Assembly: GCA_027483895.1 (NCBI GenBank)
Contig: JAIXTP010000031.1
Coordinates: forward strand, 1 to 47,725
Direction: 5' to 3'
Length of the DNA stretch: 47,725 nucleotides
Source of the DNA: Hyphomicrobiales bacterium
Lineage (GTDB): Bacteria > Pseudomonadota > Alphaproteobacteria > Rhizobiales > Beijerinckiaceae
Of the stretch, positions 27,488-35,085 are shown in pieces (the stretch's first letter is position 1; every line of letters starts with the position of its first letter). A model generated the notes under the pieces. It saw nothing but the letters and a program-made list of their open reading frames with translations, did not search any database and was not told the DNA's origin. The translations under genes were made by a program, and so were the position numbers.

Positions 27488-28701
27488 TCCAAGGCCCCCT
27501 TGGTGCGCAGTTCGGCGATCCGGTCCGGCGAGTATCCGAGGATCCCGGAGAGGACGGCTTCGGTGTGCTCTCCGATCAGCGGCGGACGGACGAGCTCGAT
27601 GCGCTCGCCGTCGAGCCGGTAGGGCGGAGAGGTGAAACGGCTCGGCCCGATCTCGGGATGATCGAGGGTCTGCCAGTAACCGCGGCTCGCGAGCTGGGCG
27701 TCGCGCTCCATCAGATGCTTGGAATGCGCGACGACGCCCGCGGGCACGCCGCGCGCCTGAAGCCTGCGCATCACGTCCTCGGCGGGCAGCGCGGCGGTCC
27801 ATTTCGACAGTTCCGCTTCGATCCGGTCGACCGCCGCGAGCCGGCCCGCGGCCGTATCGAGCGAACGATCGGAGGAGAGGGCCTGCGAGCCGACGACCTC
27901 GCAGAAGGCGAGCCATTGCGCGTCGCTCGTCACGGCCACCGCGCACCAGTCGTCCTCGCCGGCGCAGCGGAAGATCCCGTGCGGCGCATGGTGCGGGGAG
28001 CGGTTGCCGACGCGCGGCCGCTCCTCGCCCGTCATGGCGTATTCGAGGAAGGAGAGACCCATGCAGTTGATGGTGGACTCGACCTGCGCGAGGTCGATCT
28101 TCATGCCCCGCCCCGTCGCGCGCCGGTGGCGCAGCGCCGCCATGACCGCGAAGGCCGCGTGATAGGGGTTGGCGGCATGGTCGGGGAAATGGGTGCCGGG
28201 GCCGAGCGGGGCCTCGCCGGCATAGCCCGTCTGCCACATCAGGCCGGACACCGCGCTGATCGTCATGCCGACGCCGGTCAGGTTCGCGAGCGGCCCGTCC
28301 TCGCCGTACATCGGCATCGAGAGATAGATGATGTCGGGCTTGATCGCCTTGACGTCCTCGTATCCCAGCCCGAGCCGCTCCATCGCGCCCGGGCCGAAAT
28401 TGTTGCTCACGACGTCCGAGCGGCGGATCAGATCGAAGATGATCTCCCGGCTCTCGTCGTTCTTCATGTTCATGCAGAGGCTCTTCTTCCGCGTATTGCG
28501 GGAGGCGAAATAGCCGCTGCGGTCGATGCCGGCCTTGCCGTCCTTGAACGGCCCGCCCACGCGCACCGGATCGGGACGCGAGCGGCTTTCGATCTTGATG
28601 ACCTCGGCGCCGAAATCGCTGAACAGCTTGGTCGAGAACGGTCCCGCCCCGGCCCATGTCAGATCGGCGAAGCGGATTCCTTCGAGGAAGCGCGGAAGCA
28701 T
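27484..28701 (-). CDS. Family III CoA-transferase (CaiB/BaiF)
   Basis: This 405-residue enzyme has the family start GIRFADLTWAGAGPFSTKLFSD, KIESRSRPD for CoA binding, and the probable catalytic Asp in MKIDLAQVES near residue 202. The C-terminal RPPLIGEHTEAVL is typical. It would load CoA onto a carboxylic acid substrate from an acyl-CoA donor. It lies 12 bases after another CoA-transferase gene and overlaps the thiolase-like gene, so activation and C-C cleavage appear to be co-expressed. Confidence 0.9.
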   Translation of the reverse strand: MLPRFLEGIRFADLTWAGAGPFSTKLFSDFGAEVIKIESRSRPDPVRVGGPFKDGKAGIDRSGYFASRNTRKKSLCMNMKNDESREIIFDLIRRSDVVSNNFGPGAMERLGLGYEDVKAIKPDIIYLSMPMYGEDGPLANLTGVGMTISAVSGLMWQTGYAGEAPLGPGTHFPDHAANPYHAAFAVMAALRHRRATGRGMKIDLAQVESTINCMGLSFLEYAMTGEERPRVGNRSPHHAPHGIFRCAGEDDWCAVAVTSDAQWLAFCEVVGSQALSSDRSLDTAAGRLAAVDRIEAELSKWTAALPAEDVMRRLQARGVPAGVVAHSKHLMERDAQLASRGYWQTLDHPEIGPSRFTSPPYRLDGERIELVRPPLIGEHTEAVLSGILGYSPDRIAELRTKGALE

Positions 28702-28713
28702 GACTTCGTCTCC

Positions 28714-29880
28714 TCAGCGTCGCGAGGCCGCGCGAAGCATGCCGAGGACCTCGGCATCGTCGCGCCCGGGGGCCGGCGCATCGCGTTCGATGCGCCACAG
28801 CGGTTCGGACAGGCGGTAGGGCGGCCCGGGGAAATGCGTGCCGTCGGGCAAGGCGCCGAAATAATTGCGGAACACGAGCTGCGGATCGGCCTCCAGATCG
28901 GCGATGCGGCTCACGGGGGCCATGCAGATCTTGCGGGCGAGCGCCACGTCGCGCAGCTCGTTCTTCGTCTTCGCCCGCACGAAATCCTCGAAGATGCGGC
29001 GGAACTCGACCTTCATCGGCTCGGTCGCGCGCAGCGCACGGTCCTGCCAATCGGGCTCGATGAAGCGGGCCGCGCCCGGATGGCCCTCTTCCTTCATCCA
29101 GGCGAGAAGACCGCCCCATGAGGCGGTAAGCGCGAGCGGCGCGCAGAGGAAGACGTAGCCGTCGGCGCAGACGAAGGCGCTTTCGGCCGCGTCGCGCGTC
29201 CCCTCGCCGCCCCGGCGGGAAATGCGGTTTTCGAGATCGTAGACCTGGATCGCGTTCTGCAGCGAATGGGCGATGCATTCCTGCGCCGAGACGTCGAGCA
29301 TGTGCGAGGCGCCCGTCCGCTCGCCGTCCCACAGCGAGATCGCGGTCGCGGCGGCGGCATAGAGCGAGGTGACGAAGACGCTCTGGCGGCCGGCGAGCTG
29401 CAGCGGCGGCTTGCCGGGCTCGCCCGAGAGCCAAGCGATCCCGCCCAGCGCTTGGGCTACGAGATCGCAGCCCGCATAACCGGCATAAGGACCGGTCAGG
29501 CCGAAATAGGAGAAGACCGTCGTGACCCGCATGCCGGGCACCGAGGCGATTTCGGCGAGAGCGTCGGCATGGTCGGGCTCGGCTTCGTAAAGGACGATCT
29601 GCGAGACCGAGACGAGATCGCGGAACACGGCACGGCCTTCGGCGGTCCGGCGGTCGACGACGACGCTCTTCTTGTTCACGTTGAGAAAGCGGTACGGGAT
29701 GCCCTCGCCGTCCGGGCCGACCGGCGCGATGCGGCGATCCTCGCGGCCGCCCGGAGGCTCGACGCGGATCACTTCGGCCCCGAGATCGGCGAAGAGCCGG
29801 CCGCAATAGCTGCCGAGCTCGCGCGTGAGATCGAGAACCCTGATGCCGGAATAGGGGCGGACCGCCGACTCGTTCGTCAT
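28714..29880 (-). CDS. Family III CoA-transferase (CaiB/BaiF)
   Basis: This 388-residue protein begins GIRVLDLTRELGSYCGRLFADLG and has VIRVEPPGG for CoA binding and the probable catalytic Asp in HMLDVSAQEC near 193. It resembles domain 1 of the fused enzyme at 22448 more than its direct neighbour (both have ELGxYCG). It is the first gene of a six-gene minus-strand operon. An A+T-rich ATGCAT element lies 86-116 bases upstream. Confidence 0.9.
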   Translation of the reverse strand: MTNESAVRPYSGIRVLDLTRELGSYCGRLFADLGAEVIRVEPPGGREDRRIAPVGPDGEGIPYRFLNVNKKSVVVDRRTAEGRAVFRDLVSVSQIVLYEAEPDHADALAEIASVPGMRVTTVFSYFGLTGPYAGYAGCDLVAQALGGIAWLSGEPGKPPLQLAGRQSVFVTSLYAAAATAISLWDGERTGASHMLDVSAQECIAHSLQNAIQVYDLENRISRRGGEGTRDAAESAFVCADGYVFLCAPLALTASWGGLLAWMKEEGHPGAARFIEPDWQDRALRATEPMKVEFRRIFEDFVRAKTKNELRDVALARKICMAPVSRIADLEADPQLVFRNYFGALPDGTHFPGPPYRLSEPLWRIERDAPAPGRDDAEVLGMLRAASRR

Positions 29881-29962
29881 CTCACCGGACCTTTCCGAAC
29901 GCTGCGCCGACGACGCCGCCGAACTCCGCGACGGCCTTCGATGAAAGGCCGCCGGTGCTCAT

Positions 29963-29997
29963 AGAATGCATTATATAATTTATTTGGCAATGCATGA
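29963..29997 (-). promoter_or_regulatory. A+T-rich ATGCAT element upstream of the CoA-transferase operon
   Basis: In very GC-rich surroundings this stretch has AATGCATT at 29965-29972 and AATGCATG at 29989-29996. On the minus strand TTGCCA is followed after exactly 12 bases by AATGCAT, the same arrangement as at 40681-40705. TATAAT overlaps the second ATGCAT on that strand, so this is probably a promoter with an operator. Confidence 0.6.
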
Positions 29998-30030
29998 GAC
30001 GGGGCGGGAGGTGCGAAAGGGACATGCTCT

Positions 30031-30906
30031 TCACCGCGTTTCGGCGGACGCGGAAACCGCGGCGAGCCAATCGCGCAGGAGCGCGTCGAAAAGATCCGAC
30101 GCCTCGTAGGGCGCCCAGTGCCCGGCGCCGGGGATCACGCTGAAGGCCGTCGGGACGGCAAGCGTCCGGACATAGTCCTCGCGGGTCTTCATATGCGGCC
30201 CGACCACGATGTCGCGTTCGCCCCAGACGGCGTGGATCCGCCCCGCTTGCGTGACGGCCAGCGCCTCGGCCAGCGAATTCGTCCGCGCGAAACGACGGCT
30301 CTTGAGCCGCGCCCGCGCGACGTTCGCCGCCTGCATCGACACGATGTCCTCGTCGATCAGCGATGGGTCGGCGACCATCAGATGCGCGAGATTGGCGCGA
30401 TGGATCGCGCGGCGCTCGGCCTCCGACATCCCCTCCTCTTCGCGCAGCAATTCGACAGGCATCCGCGGCAGGTCGAGCGCGCCCGCGCCCACGAGCATCA
30501 AGGAGCGTACCGGCCCCAGCGCGGCGACATGGCCCGCCACCAGCGCCCCGAACGAGAAGCCGACGACGTCGAGCCGCGCGGGGTCGAGGCCCGCATGGAC
30601 GAGACCGTCGCGGACGACGGCCCCCACGGTCGGCGGATCCGCGGGTTCGGGCACTTCGGCGGAGTCGCCGAGGCTCGGGAGATCCGGGACGTAGAGGGTC
30701 CGGGTCGGCGCGAAGGCGGGGATCGTCCGGAACCAGTGGTTCCAGGATCCGTAGCCGCCGTGCAGCAGGACGAGCGGCGGGCCGGAGCCGAAGACGCGCC
30801 ACACCATCCGCCCGTCCCCGCAAGGGGTGGTGACGATGCGGGCCTCGCGCTCGAGCCCCGCGAGCGCGGGAATGCCGCTCGCGCCTCGCCCGACCGCGGC
30901 GTTCAC
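30031..30906 (-). CDS. Alpha/beta hydrolase
   Basis: This 291-residue hydrolase has the oxyanion segment LVLLHGGYGSWNHWFRT, nucleophile Ser in VVGFSFGALVAGH, the acid in VWGERDIVVG and His in GAGHWAPYE, so the triad is complete. The sequence resembles meta-cleavage-product or ester hydrolases. The start is GTG at 30906, overlapping the DUF35 stop as GTGA, which indicates translational coupling. It is the last gene of the SMP-30/thiolase-like/DUF35/hydrolase operon. A thioester or C-C product from the previous step is a plausible substrate. Confidence 0.87.
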   Translation of the reverse strand: MNAAVGRGASGIPALAGLEREARIVTTPCGDGRMVWRVFGSGPPLVLLHGGYGSWNHWFRTIPAFAPTRTLYVPDLPSLGDSAEVPEPADPPTVGAVVRDGLVHAGLDPARLDVVGFSFGALVAGHVAALGPVRSLMLVGAGALDLPRMPVELLREEEGMSEAERRAIHRANLAHLMVADPSLIDEDIVSMQAANVARARLKSRRFARTNSLAEALAVTQAGRIHAVWGERDIVVGPHMKTREDYVRTLAVPTAFSVIPGAGHWAPYEASDLFDALLRDWLAAVSASAETR

Positions 30907-31313
30907 GCGACGATCCGGAATTTCGGAAGCGCGACCGTGTCGGTGACGTCCTCGAAGACGACCTCGAGCGGCGTCCCCGCCTTGGGATCGTCCGGCACGG
31001 GGCCCGAGAAGTTCGAGACGAGCAGCGGGCCTTCTTCCAGCGCGACGAGGCAGACGTCGTAGGGCACTTCGCCGACGAAGCCGTCCCAATAGGCGCGATG
31101 GAACCGCACCCATGAGACGAGCGCGGCCCTGCCGCTCACCGGCTCCCACTCCTGATCCTCGGAGAGGCATTTCGGGCAGACGGGGCCGGGCGGGAAATGC
31201 TTGTCGCCGCAGTCGCGGCAGCTCTGGACGGAGAGGCGCCGCGCCTTGGCGTTCTGCCAGAAGGGCGCCATCAGCGGATCGTCGGTCGGAAGGGGCTTGC
31301 GATAGGCCGACAT
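30903..31313 (-). CDS. DUF35 (zinc ribbon plus OB fold) protein, pair 2
   Basis: This 136-residue protein has the zinc ribbon CRDCG...CPKCL near residues 33-50 and an OB fold (RAALVSWVRFHRAYW, LLVSNFSGP). It is homologous to the DUF35 protein at 25920. Its thiolase-like partner ends four bases upstream of its start. The two DUF35 proteins each sit with their own partner, which suggests two separate lyase complexes. Confidence 0.88.
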   Translation of the reverse strand: MSAYRKPLPTDDPLMAPFWQNAKARRLSVQSCRDCGDKHFPPGPVCPKCLSEDQEWEPVSGRAALVSWVRFHRAYWDGFVGEVPYDVCLVALEEGPLLVSNFSGPVPDDPKAGTPLEVVFEDVTDTVALPKFRIVA

Positions 31314-31317
31314 CGGA

Positions 31318-32445
31318 TCATCCCCTCGTATAGATCACGGAGCGCGTGCAGGGCGTCGCCGCGACGTATTGGACGACTTCGCAATCCTTCACCTGCCGCT
31401 CGCCGCACTCGCCGCGCAATTGCCGGACGGCTTCGACATTGAGGGCCCAGCCCTGCATGTAGGAATTGGAGAGATGCCCGCCGTCGGTATTGGTCGGCAG
31501 CGCGCCGTCGATCCGGAGGCGCCCGCCCTCGACGAAGGCCCCCGCCTCGCCGCGCTTGCAGAAGCCCAGACCTTCGAGGCTGAACAGCACGGTCGGGCTG
31601 AAATTGTCGTAGCACATCAGCGCGTCGATGTCGGACGGCCCGACGCCCGCCATGCGATAGGCCGCCTCGCCCGCCTCCCGGGTTTCCGAATACCAGAAGT
31701 CGGGATCGAAATTGGAGATCGCGCTGCGGCTGAAGGCGTCGCGTGCGCCGACGCCGGAGATCAGAACCGGCGGCTTGCGCAGGTCGCGCGCACGCTCCGC
31801 CGTCGTCAGGATGATGCAGACCGCGCCGTCATTGATCAGGCAGTAATCGAGGAGCCGCAGCGGCTCGACGATGGGCCGCGCGGCGGCGTGGTCGTCGAGC
31901 GTGATCGGCTTCTTCATCACCGCGTCCGGGTGGAGCGAGGCGTGGTGACGGAAGGCGACGGACACTTCGCCGAGCTGGCGGGTCGTGGTGCCGAAACGCT
32001 CCATATGCATGCGGAACATCATGGCATGCGCGGCGCCCGGCGAGGTGAAGCCCCACGGATCCCAGATGCCCGCGAGTTCCTCGCCGCCGTAATTGACGCG
32101 GCGGGACCGGCCGATATTCGCATAGAGCAGGGCCACGTATTCCGCCGCCCCGGTTTCGAGCGCGAGCATGGCCTCGATGATCGCCATGCCGGACATGCGG
32201 CCGTGCGCCGGCATCTGCAGCGTCCAACGGGGATCGAGCCCGAGGATTTCGCCCATGCGCGCATAGAAGGGAATGCGGCAGCACAAGAGCCCGTCGATCC
32301 GGTTCTTGTCGATCCCGCAATCCTCGACGGCATTGCGGAAGGCGCGCGCGGCCAGCCCGTAATCGTCGATTTCGGGGAAGTTGCCGTAATCGGTGGTGCC
32401 GACGCCGACGACGGCGATCTTGTTCTTCAGACCCTGCATGGACAT
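31318..32445 (-). CDS. Thiolase-like (SCP-x/Ltp2-type) lyase subunit lacking the nucleophilic Cys, pair 2
   Basis: This 375-residue homologue of the protein at 26327 shares KIAVVGVGTTDYG, PITLDDHAAARPIVEPLRLL, CLINDGAVCIIL and NTDGGHLSNSYMQGW. At the nucleophile site it reads GRMSGMAIIEAM, with no Cys. It should therefore be an Ltp2-like aldolase or another lyase, not a degradative thiolase. The start at 32445 is one of two close ATGs (32445 and 32439). It is followed after four bases by its DUF35 partner. Confidence 0.85.
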   Translation of the reverse strand: MSMQGLKNKIAVVGVGTTDYGNFPEIDDYGLAARAFRNAVEDCGIDKNRIDGLLCCRIPFYARMGEILGLDPRWTLQMPAHGRMSGMAIIEAMLALETGAAEYVALLYANIGRSRRVNYGGEELAGIWDPWGFTSPGAAHAMMFRMHMERFGTTTRQLGEVSVAFRHHASLHPDAVMKKPITLDDHAAARPIVEPLRLLDYCLINDGAVCIILTTAERARDLRKPPVLISGVGARDAFSRSAISNFDPDFWYSETREAGEAAYRMAGVGPSDIDALMCYDNFSPTVLFSLEGLGFCKRGEAGAFVEGGRLRIDGALPTNTDGGHLSNSYMQGWALNVEAVRQLRGECGERQVKDCEVVQYVAATPCTRSVIYTRG

Positions 32446-32452
32446 GACCGGT

Positions 32453-33364
32453 TCAGGGCCTCTGGGCGCCCTTGGCGCCGACATAGACCGCGTGGACGGA
32501 CGAGGCGCAGGTGATGAAGAGCCGGTTCCGCTTGCGCCCGCCGAAGACGAGATTGGTCGCGACCTCGGGCGTCCGGATCTTGCCGATCAGCGCACCGTCG
32601 GGCGCGTAGCAGTGCACGCCGTCCCCCGCGCTGGTCCAGACATTGCCCTCGTCGTCCACGCGGAAGCCGTCGGAAAGACCCGGGTTCACCTCGACGAAGA
32701 CGCGCGGATTCGTGCAGGTCACGCCGTCCTTCACGTCCCACGCCATGATGTGGTGGAAGCCGTCCTGATGATGGGAGATCGACGTGTCGGCGACGTAGAG
32801 GATGCTCTCGTCGGGCGAGAAGGCGAGCCCGTTGGGCTTGCGCATCGTCGTGATGACCGGCCGGAGATCGCCGTTCCGCGGGTCGTAGCGGAAGAGGTAG
32901 CAGCCGCCGAATTCGTTGGGCGCCTTCGTGCCCGTATAGTCGCTGAGGATGCCGTAGTCGGGATCGGTGAACCAGATCGTGTCGTCGGACTTCACCACGA
33001 CGTCGTTGGGCGAATTGAGCCGCTTGCCCTGCCAGCCCTCGGCCAGAACGGTGATCGACCCGTCATATTCGGTCCGCGTCAGGCGGCGGGAGCCGCTTTC
33101 GCAGGTGATCAGCCGGCCCTGCCGGTCGCGCGTATTGCCGTTCGAATTGTGCGAAGGCGAACGGAAGACGGTGACGCCCGCGCCTTCCGTCCATTTCAGA
33201 ATGCGGTCGTTCGGGATGTCGCTCCAGAGCAGGAAGTCGCCGTCGGCGAAATAGACCGGTCCCTCGGCCCAGCGCATGCCCGTATGCAGGCATTCGAGCC
33301 GGGCGCTCGGGATGAGACACGGCCTGAACCGCTCATAATCGACGATCTCGAATTCCGGGCTCAT
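32453..33364 (-). CDS. SMP-30/gluconolactonase family protein
   Basis: This 303-residue six-bladed beta-propeller enzyme belongs to the SMP-30/regucalcin/gluconolactonase family. Metal-site motifs are Glu in RWAEGPVYF, Asn in LNSPNDVVV, Asn in RKPNGLAFSPD and Asp in PGLSDGFRVDDEGN. It would hydrolyse a lactone. No signal peptide is seen. It heads the operon 33.4-30.0 kb, with 7 bases to the thiolase-like gene. The divergent region with the SDR gene holds the ATGCAT element. Confidence 0.88.
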   Translation of the reverse strand: MSPEFEIVDYERFRPCLIPSARLECLHTGMRWAEGPVYFADGDFLLWSDIPNDRILKWTEGAGVTVFRSPSHNSNGNTRDRQGRLITCESGSRRLTRTEYDGSITVLAEGWQGKRLNSPNDVVVKSDDTIWFTDPDYGILSDYTGTKAPNEFGGCYLFRYDPRNGDLRPVITTMRKPNGLAFSPDESILYVADTSISHHQDGFHHIMAWDVKDGVTCTNPRVFVEVNPGLSDGFRVDDEGNVWTSAGDGVHCYAPDGALIGKIRTPEVATNLVFGGRKRNRLFITCASSVHAVYVGAKGAQRP

Positions 33365-33447
33365 GTCCCCTCCCCCCGACGGCTCGTTCCGGCAAGGCCC
33401 CACGGCCTTCCGACTCCCCCGAGCGAGGGCATCCTGCAGGGGCGGGA

Positions 33448-33480
33448 AAAGAATGTAAAATGCATTTTTTTGTATTCTTG
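33448..33480. promoter_or_regulatory. A+T-rich ATGCAT element between the SMP-30 and SDR operons
   Basis: AAAATGCATTTT at 33457-33468 is a perfect 12-bp palindrome, flanked by AAGAAT and ATTCTT as outer inverted arms. It shares ATACA plus an A-tract plus ATGCAT with the element at 40681. It is placed to control both divergent operons. Confidence 0.65.
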
Positions 33481-33527
33481 ATGAACGCCGGAGCGTTGAC
33501 TTCCTTGGATTCAAGGGGATGCTCTTG

Positions 33528-33542
33528 AATAAAGTGCATTCC
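33528..33542. promoter_or_regulatory. Second, partial ATGCAT-type site before the SDR gene
   Basis: AATAAAGTGCATTCC resembles the AAGTG-ATGCATT part of the element at 40681 with one base missing. TTGACT at 33496-33501 could be the -35 box of the same promoter. Confidence 0.35.
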
Positions 33543-33596
33543 CCGGATCGAACCGCGCCGCGGCGCGGTTCCCTCCGCAACCCAACGGATCCGCCG

Positions 33597-34358
33597 ATGA
33601 CGTCGTCCTCCGAGCGCCCCTATGAGGGCCGAGTCCTGATCATCACCGGCGCCTCGCGCGGCATCGGCGCCGAGGCGGCCAAGATCGGCGCGAGGCGCGG
33701 ATACGCGGTCTGCGTGAACTACTCGCAGGACGAGGCGGGCGCGGCGGCCGTGGTCGCCGAAATCGAGGCCGAGGGCGGGCGGGCGATCGCCGTCCGCGCC
33801 GATACGTCGGACGAAGGCGACGTGGCGCGCTTGTTCGAAACGGTCGACCGAGAACTCGGCACCGTCACCGACCTTGTGAACAATGCCGGCCTGATGGGCG
33901 GGTCCTACCGCGTCGCCGAACTCGACACCGCCGTGCTGCGACGGCTGATGGACGTCAACGTGATCGGCTATTTCCTGTGCTGCCGGGAAGCCATCCGGCG
34001 GATGTCGAGGAGCTACGGCGGCAAGGGCGGGCGGATCGTGAACGTCTCGTCCATCGCCGCGGTCAACGGATCGGTCGGCGAGCGCGTGCATTACGCGGCC
34101 TCCAAGGGCGCGGTGAACAGCATGACGATCGGGCTCAGCCGCGAAGTCGCGCGCGAGGGCATCAACGTGAACGTGTTCAGCCCCGGCCTGACCCGGACCA
34201 CGATGAACCCGCCCGGCCGCATCGAGAAGATCGAGCATACGATCCCGATCGGGCGCGCAGGGACGGCCGAGGAAATGGCGCGCGGAATCCTCTGGCTACT
34301 TTCCGACGACGCCGCCTATGCGGTAGGAGCCAATCTCGTGCTTTCGGGAGGCCGCTGA
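33597..34358 (+). CDS. Short-chain dehydrogenase/reductase (classical SDR)
   Basis: This 253-residue classical SDR has the cofactor motif TGASRGIG near residue 17, NNAG near 95, and the catalytic Ser-Tyr-Lys in VNVSS, HYAASK. An Arg-rich context after strand 2 (VNYSQDE) leaves NAD or NADP preference open. The ATG at 33597 follows an extended region without other in-frame candidates near the fold start. It is followed after 27 bases by the GntR gene, so the regulator and the dehydrogenase share a transcript. Confidence 0.9.
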   Translation: MTSSSERPYEGRVLIITGASRGIGAEAAKIGARRGYAVCVNYSQDEAGAAAVVAEIEAEGGRAIAVRADTSDEGDVARLFETVDRELGTVTDLVNNAGLMGGSYRVAELDTAVLRRLMDVNVIGYFLCCREAIRRMSRSYGGKGGRIVNVSSIAAVNGSVGERVHYAASKGAVNSMTIGLSREVAREGINVNVFSPGLTRTTMNPPGRIEKIEHTIPIGRAGTAEEMARGILWLLSDDAAYAVGANLVLSGGR

Positions 34359-34385
34359 CGGCCTCCCCGGGATCCGGGGGCTCCG

Positions 34386-35027
34386 ATGACGTTCATGACC
34401 AAGCAGGATCAGGTCGCGGAAATCCTCCGGGAACGCGTCATCGCGGGCACCTATCGGCGCGGGGAGCGGCTGAAGCAGGCCGACATCGCGGAAGAACTGG
34501 GCGTGTCCATCACGCCGGTACGCGAAGCGCTGCATGTCCTCGAAGCCGAGGGCTATGTCGTCGGCCTGTCCCATCGCGGGCTGCTGGTCCCAGAGATCGA
34601 CCCCGAACAGGCGGGCGAGATCATGCGCCTGCGCGTGATGCTGGAACGCGACCTGACCGCCCGCGCGATGGAGCGGATGACGCCCGAGCGTTTCGCGGGG
34701 CTCCGCGCCCTGCAGGACGCCGTCACCGCGGCCGCGAAGGCGGAGGACCGCTTCGGCCTGCGCACCGCGAACTACCGCTTCCATTTCGGCCTCTACGAAT
34801 TGGCCGAGGCCCCGCAGACGCTGAACTTCGTGCGCATCCTGTGGGCCAAATATCCGTTCACGCTGCAGGAGCCCGGCAAGCCGCGCTTCGCGGCCGTGCC
34901 CGCCGAGCACGAGCGCATGCTGGAGATGATCGGCAAGGGCGACGCGGCGGCCGCCGTCGACGCGATGGCGGACCATATCCATGCGGGCTGGCGCAACCTC
35001 GCCGCCGCTTTCCCGAAGGTGGAATGA
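34386..35027 (+). CDS. GntR family transcriptional regulator, FCD domain (paralogue B)
   Basis: This 213-residue regulator has a winged helix-turn-helix (IAEELGVSITPVREALHVLEAEGYV) and an FCD domain. It is clearly paralogous to the protein at 25128, sharing FxVRILWAKYPF and RFHFxLYExAExPQTL. Its gene is the second of the plus-strand operon behind the ATGCAT element at 33448. Autoregulation and control of the CoA-transferase, SMP-30 and ABC importer operons are predicted. Confidence 0.88.
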   Translation: MTFMTKQDQVAEILRERVIAGTYRRGERLKQADIAEELGVSITPVREALHVLEAEGYVVGLSHRGLLVPEIDPEQAGEIMRLRVMLERDLTARAMERMTPERFAGLRALQDAVTAAAKAEDRFGLRTANYRFHFGLYELAEAPQTLNFVRILWAKYPFTLQEPGKPRFAAVPAEHERMLEMIGKGDAAAAVDAMADHIHAGWRNLAAAFPKVE

Positions 35028-35044
35028 GCCCGAAACGCGAAAAA

Positions 35045-35068
35045 GCCCCGGCGGTCGCCCGCCGGGGC
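35045..35068. terminator. Bidirectional terminator between the GntR and ABC transporter genes
   Basis: GCCCCGGCGG at 35045-35054 pairs with CCGCCGGGGC at 35059-35068 around TCGC. On the minus strand it is followed by TTTTT, a good terminator for the ABC importer operon; on the plus strand only CTTCTC follows. Confidence 0.88.
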
Positions 35069-35085
35069 CTTCTCGAAGGGCGCGA

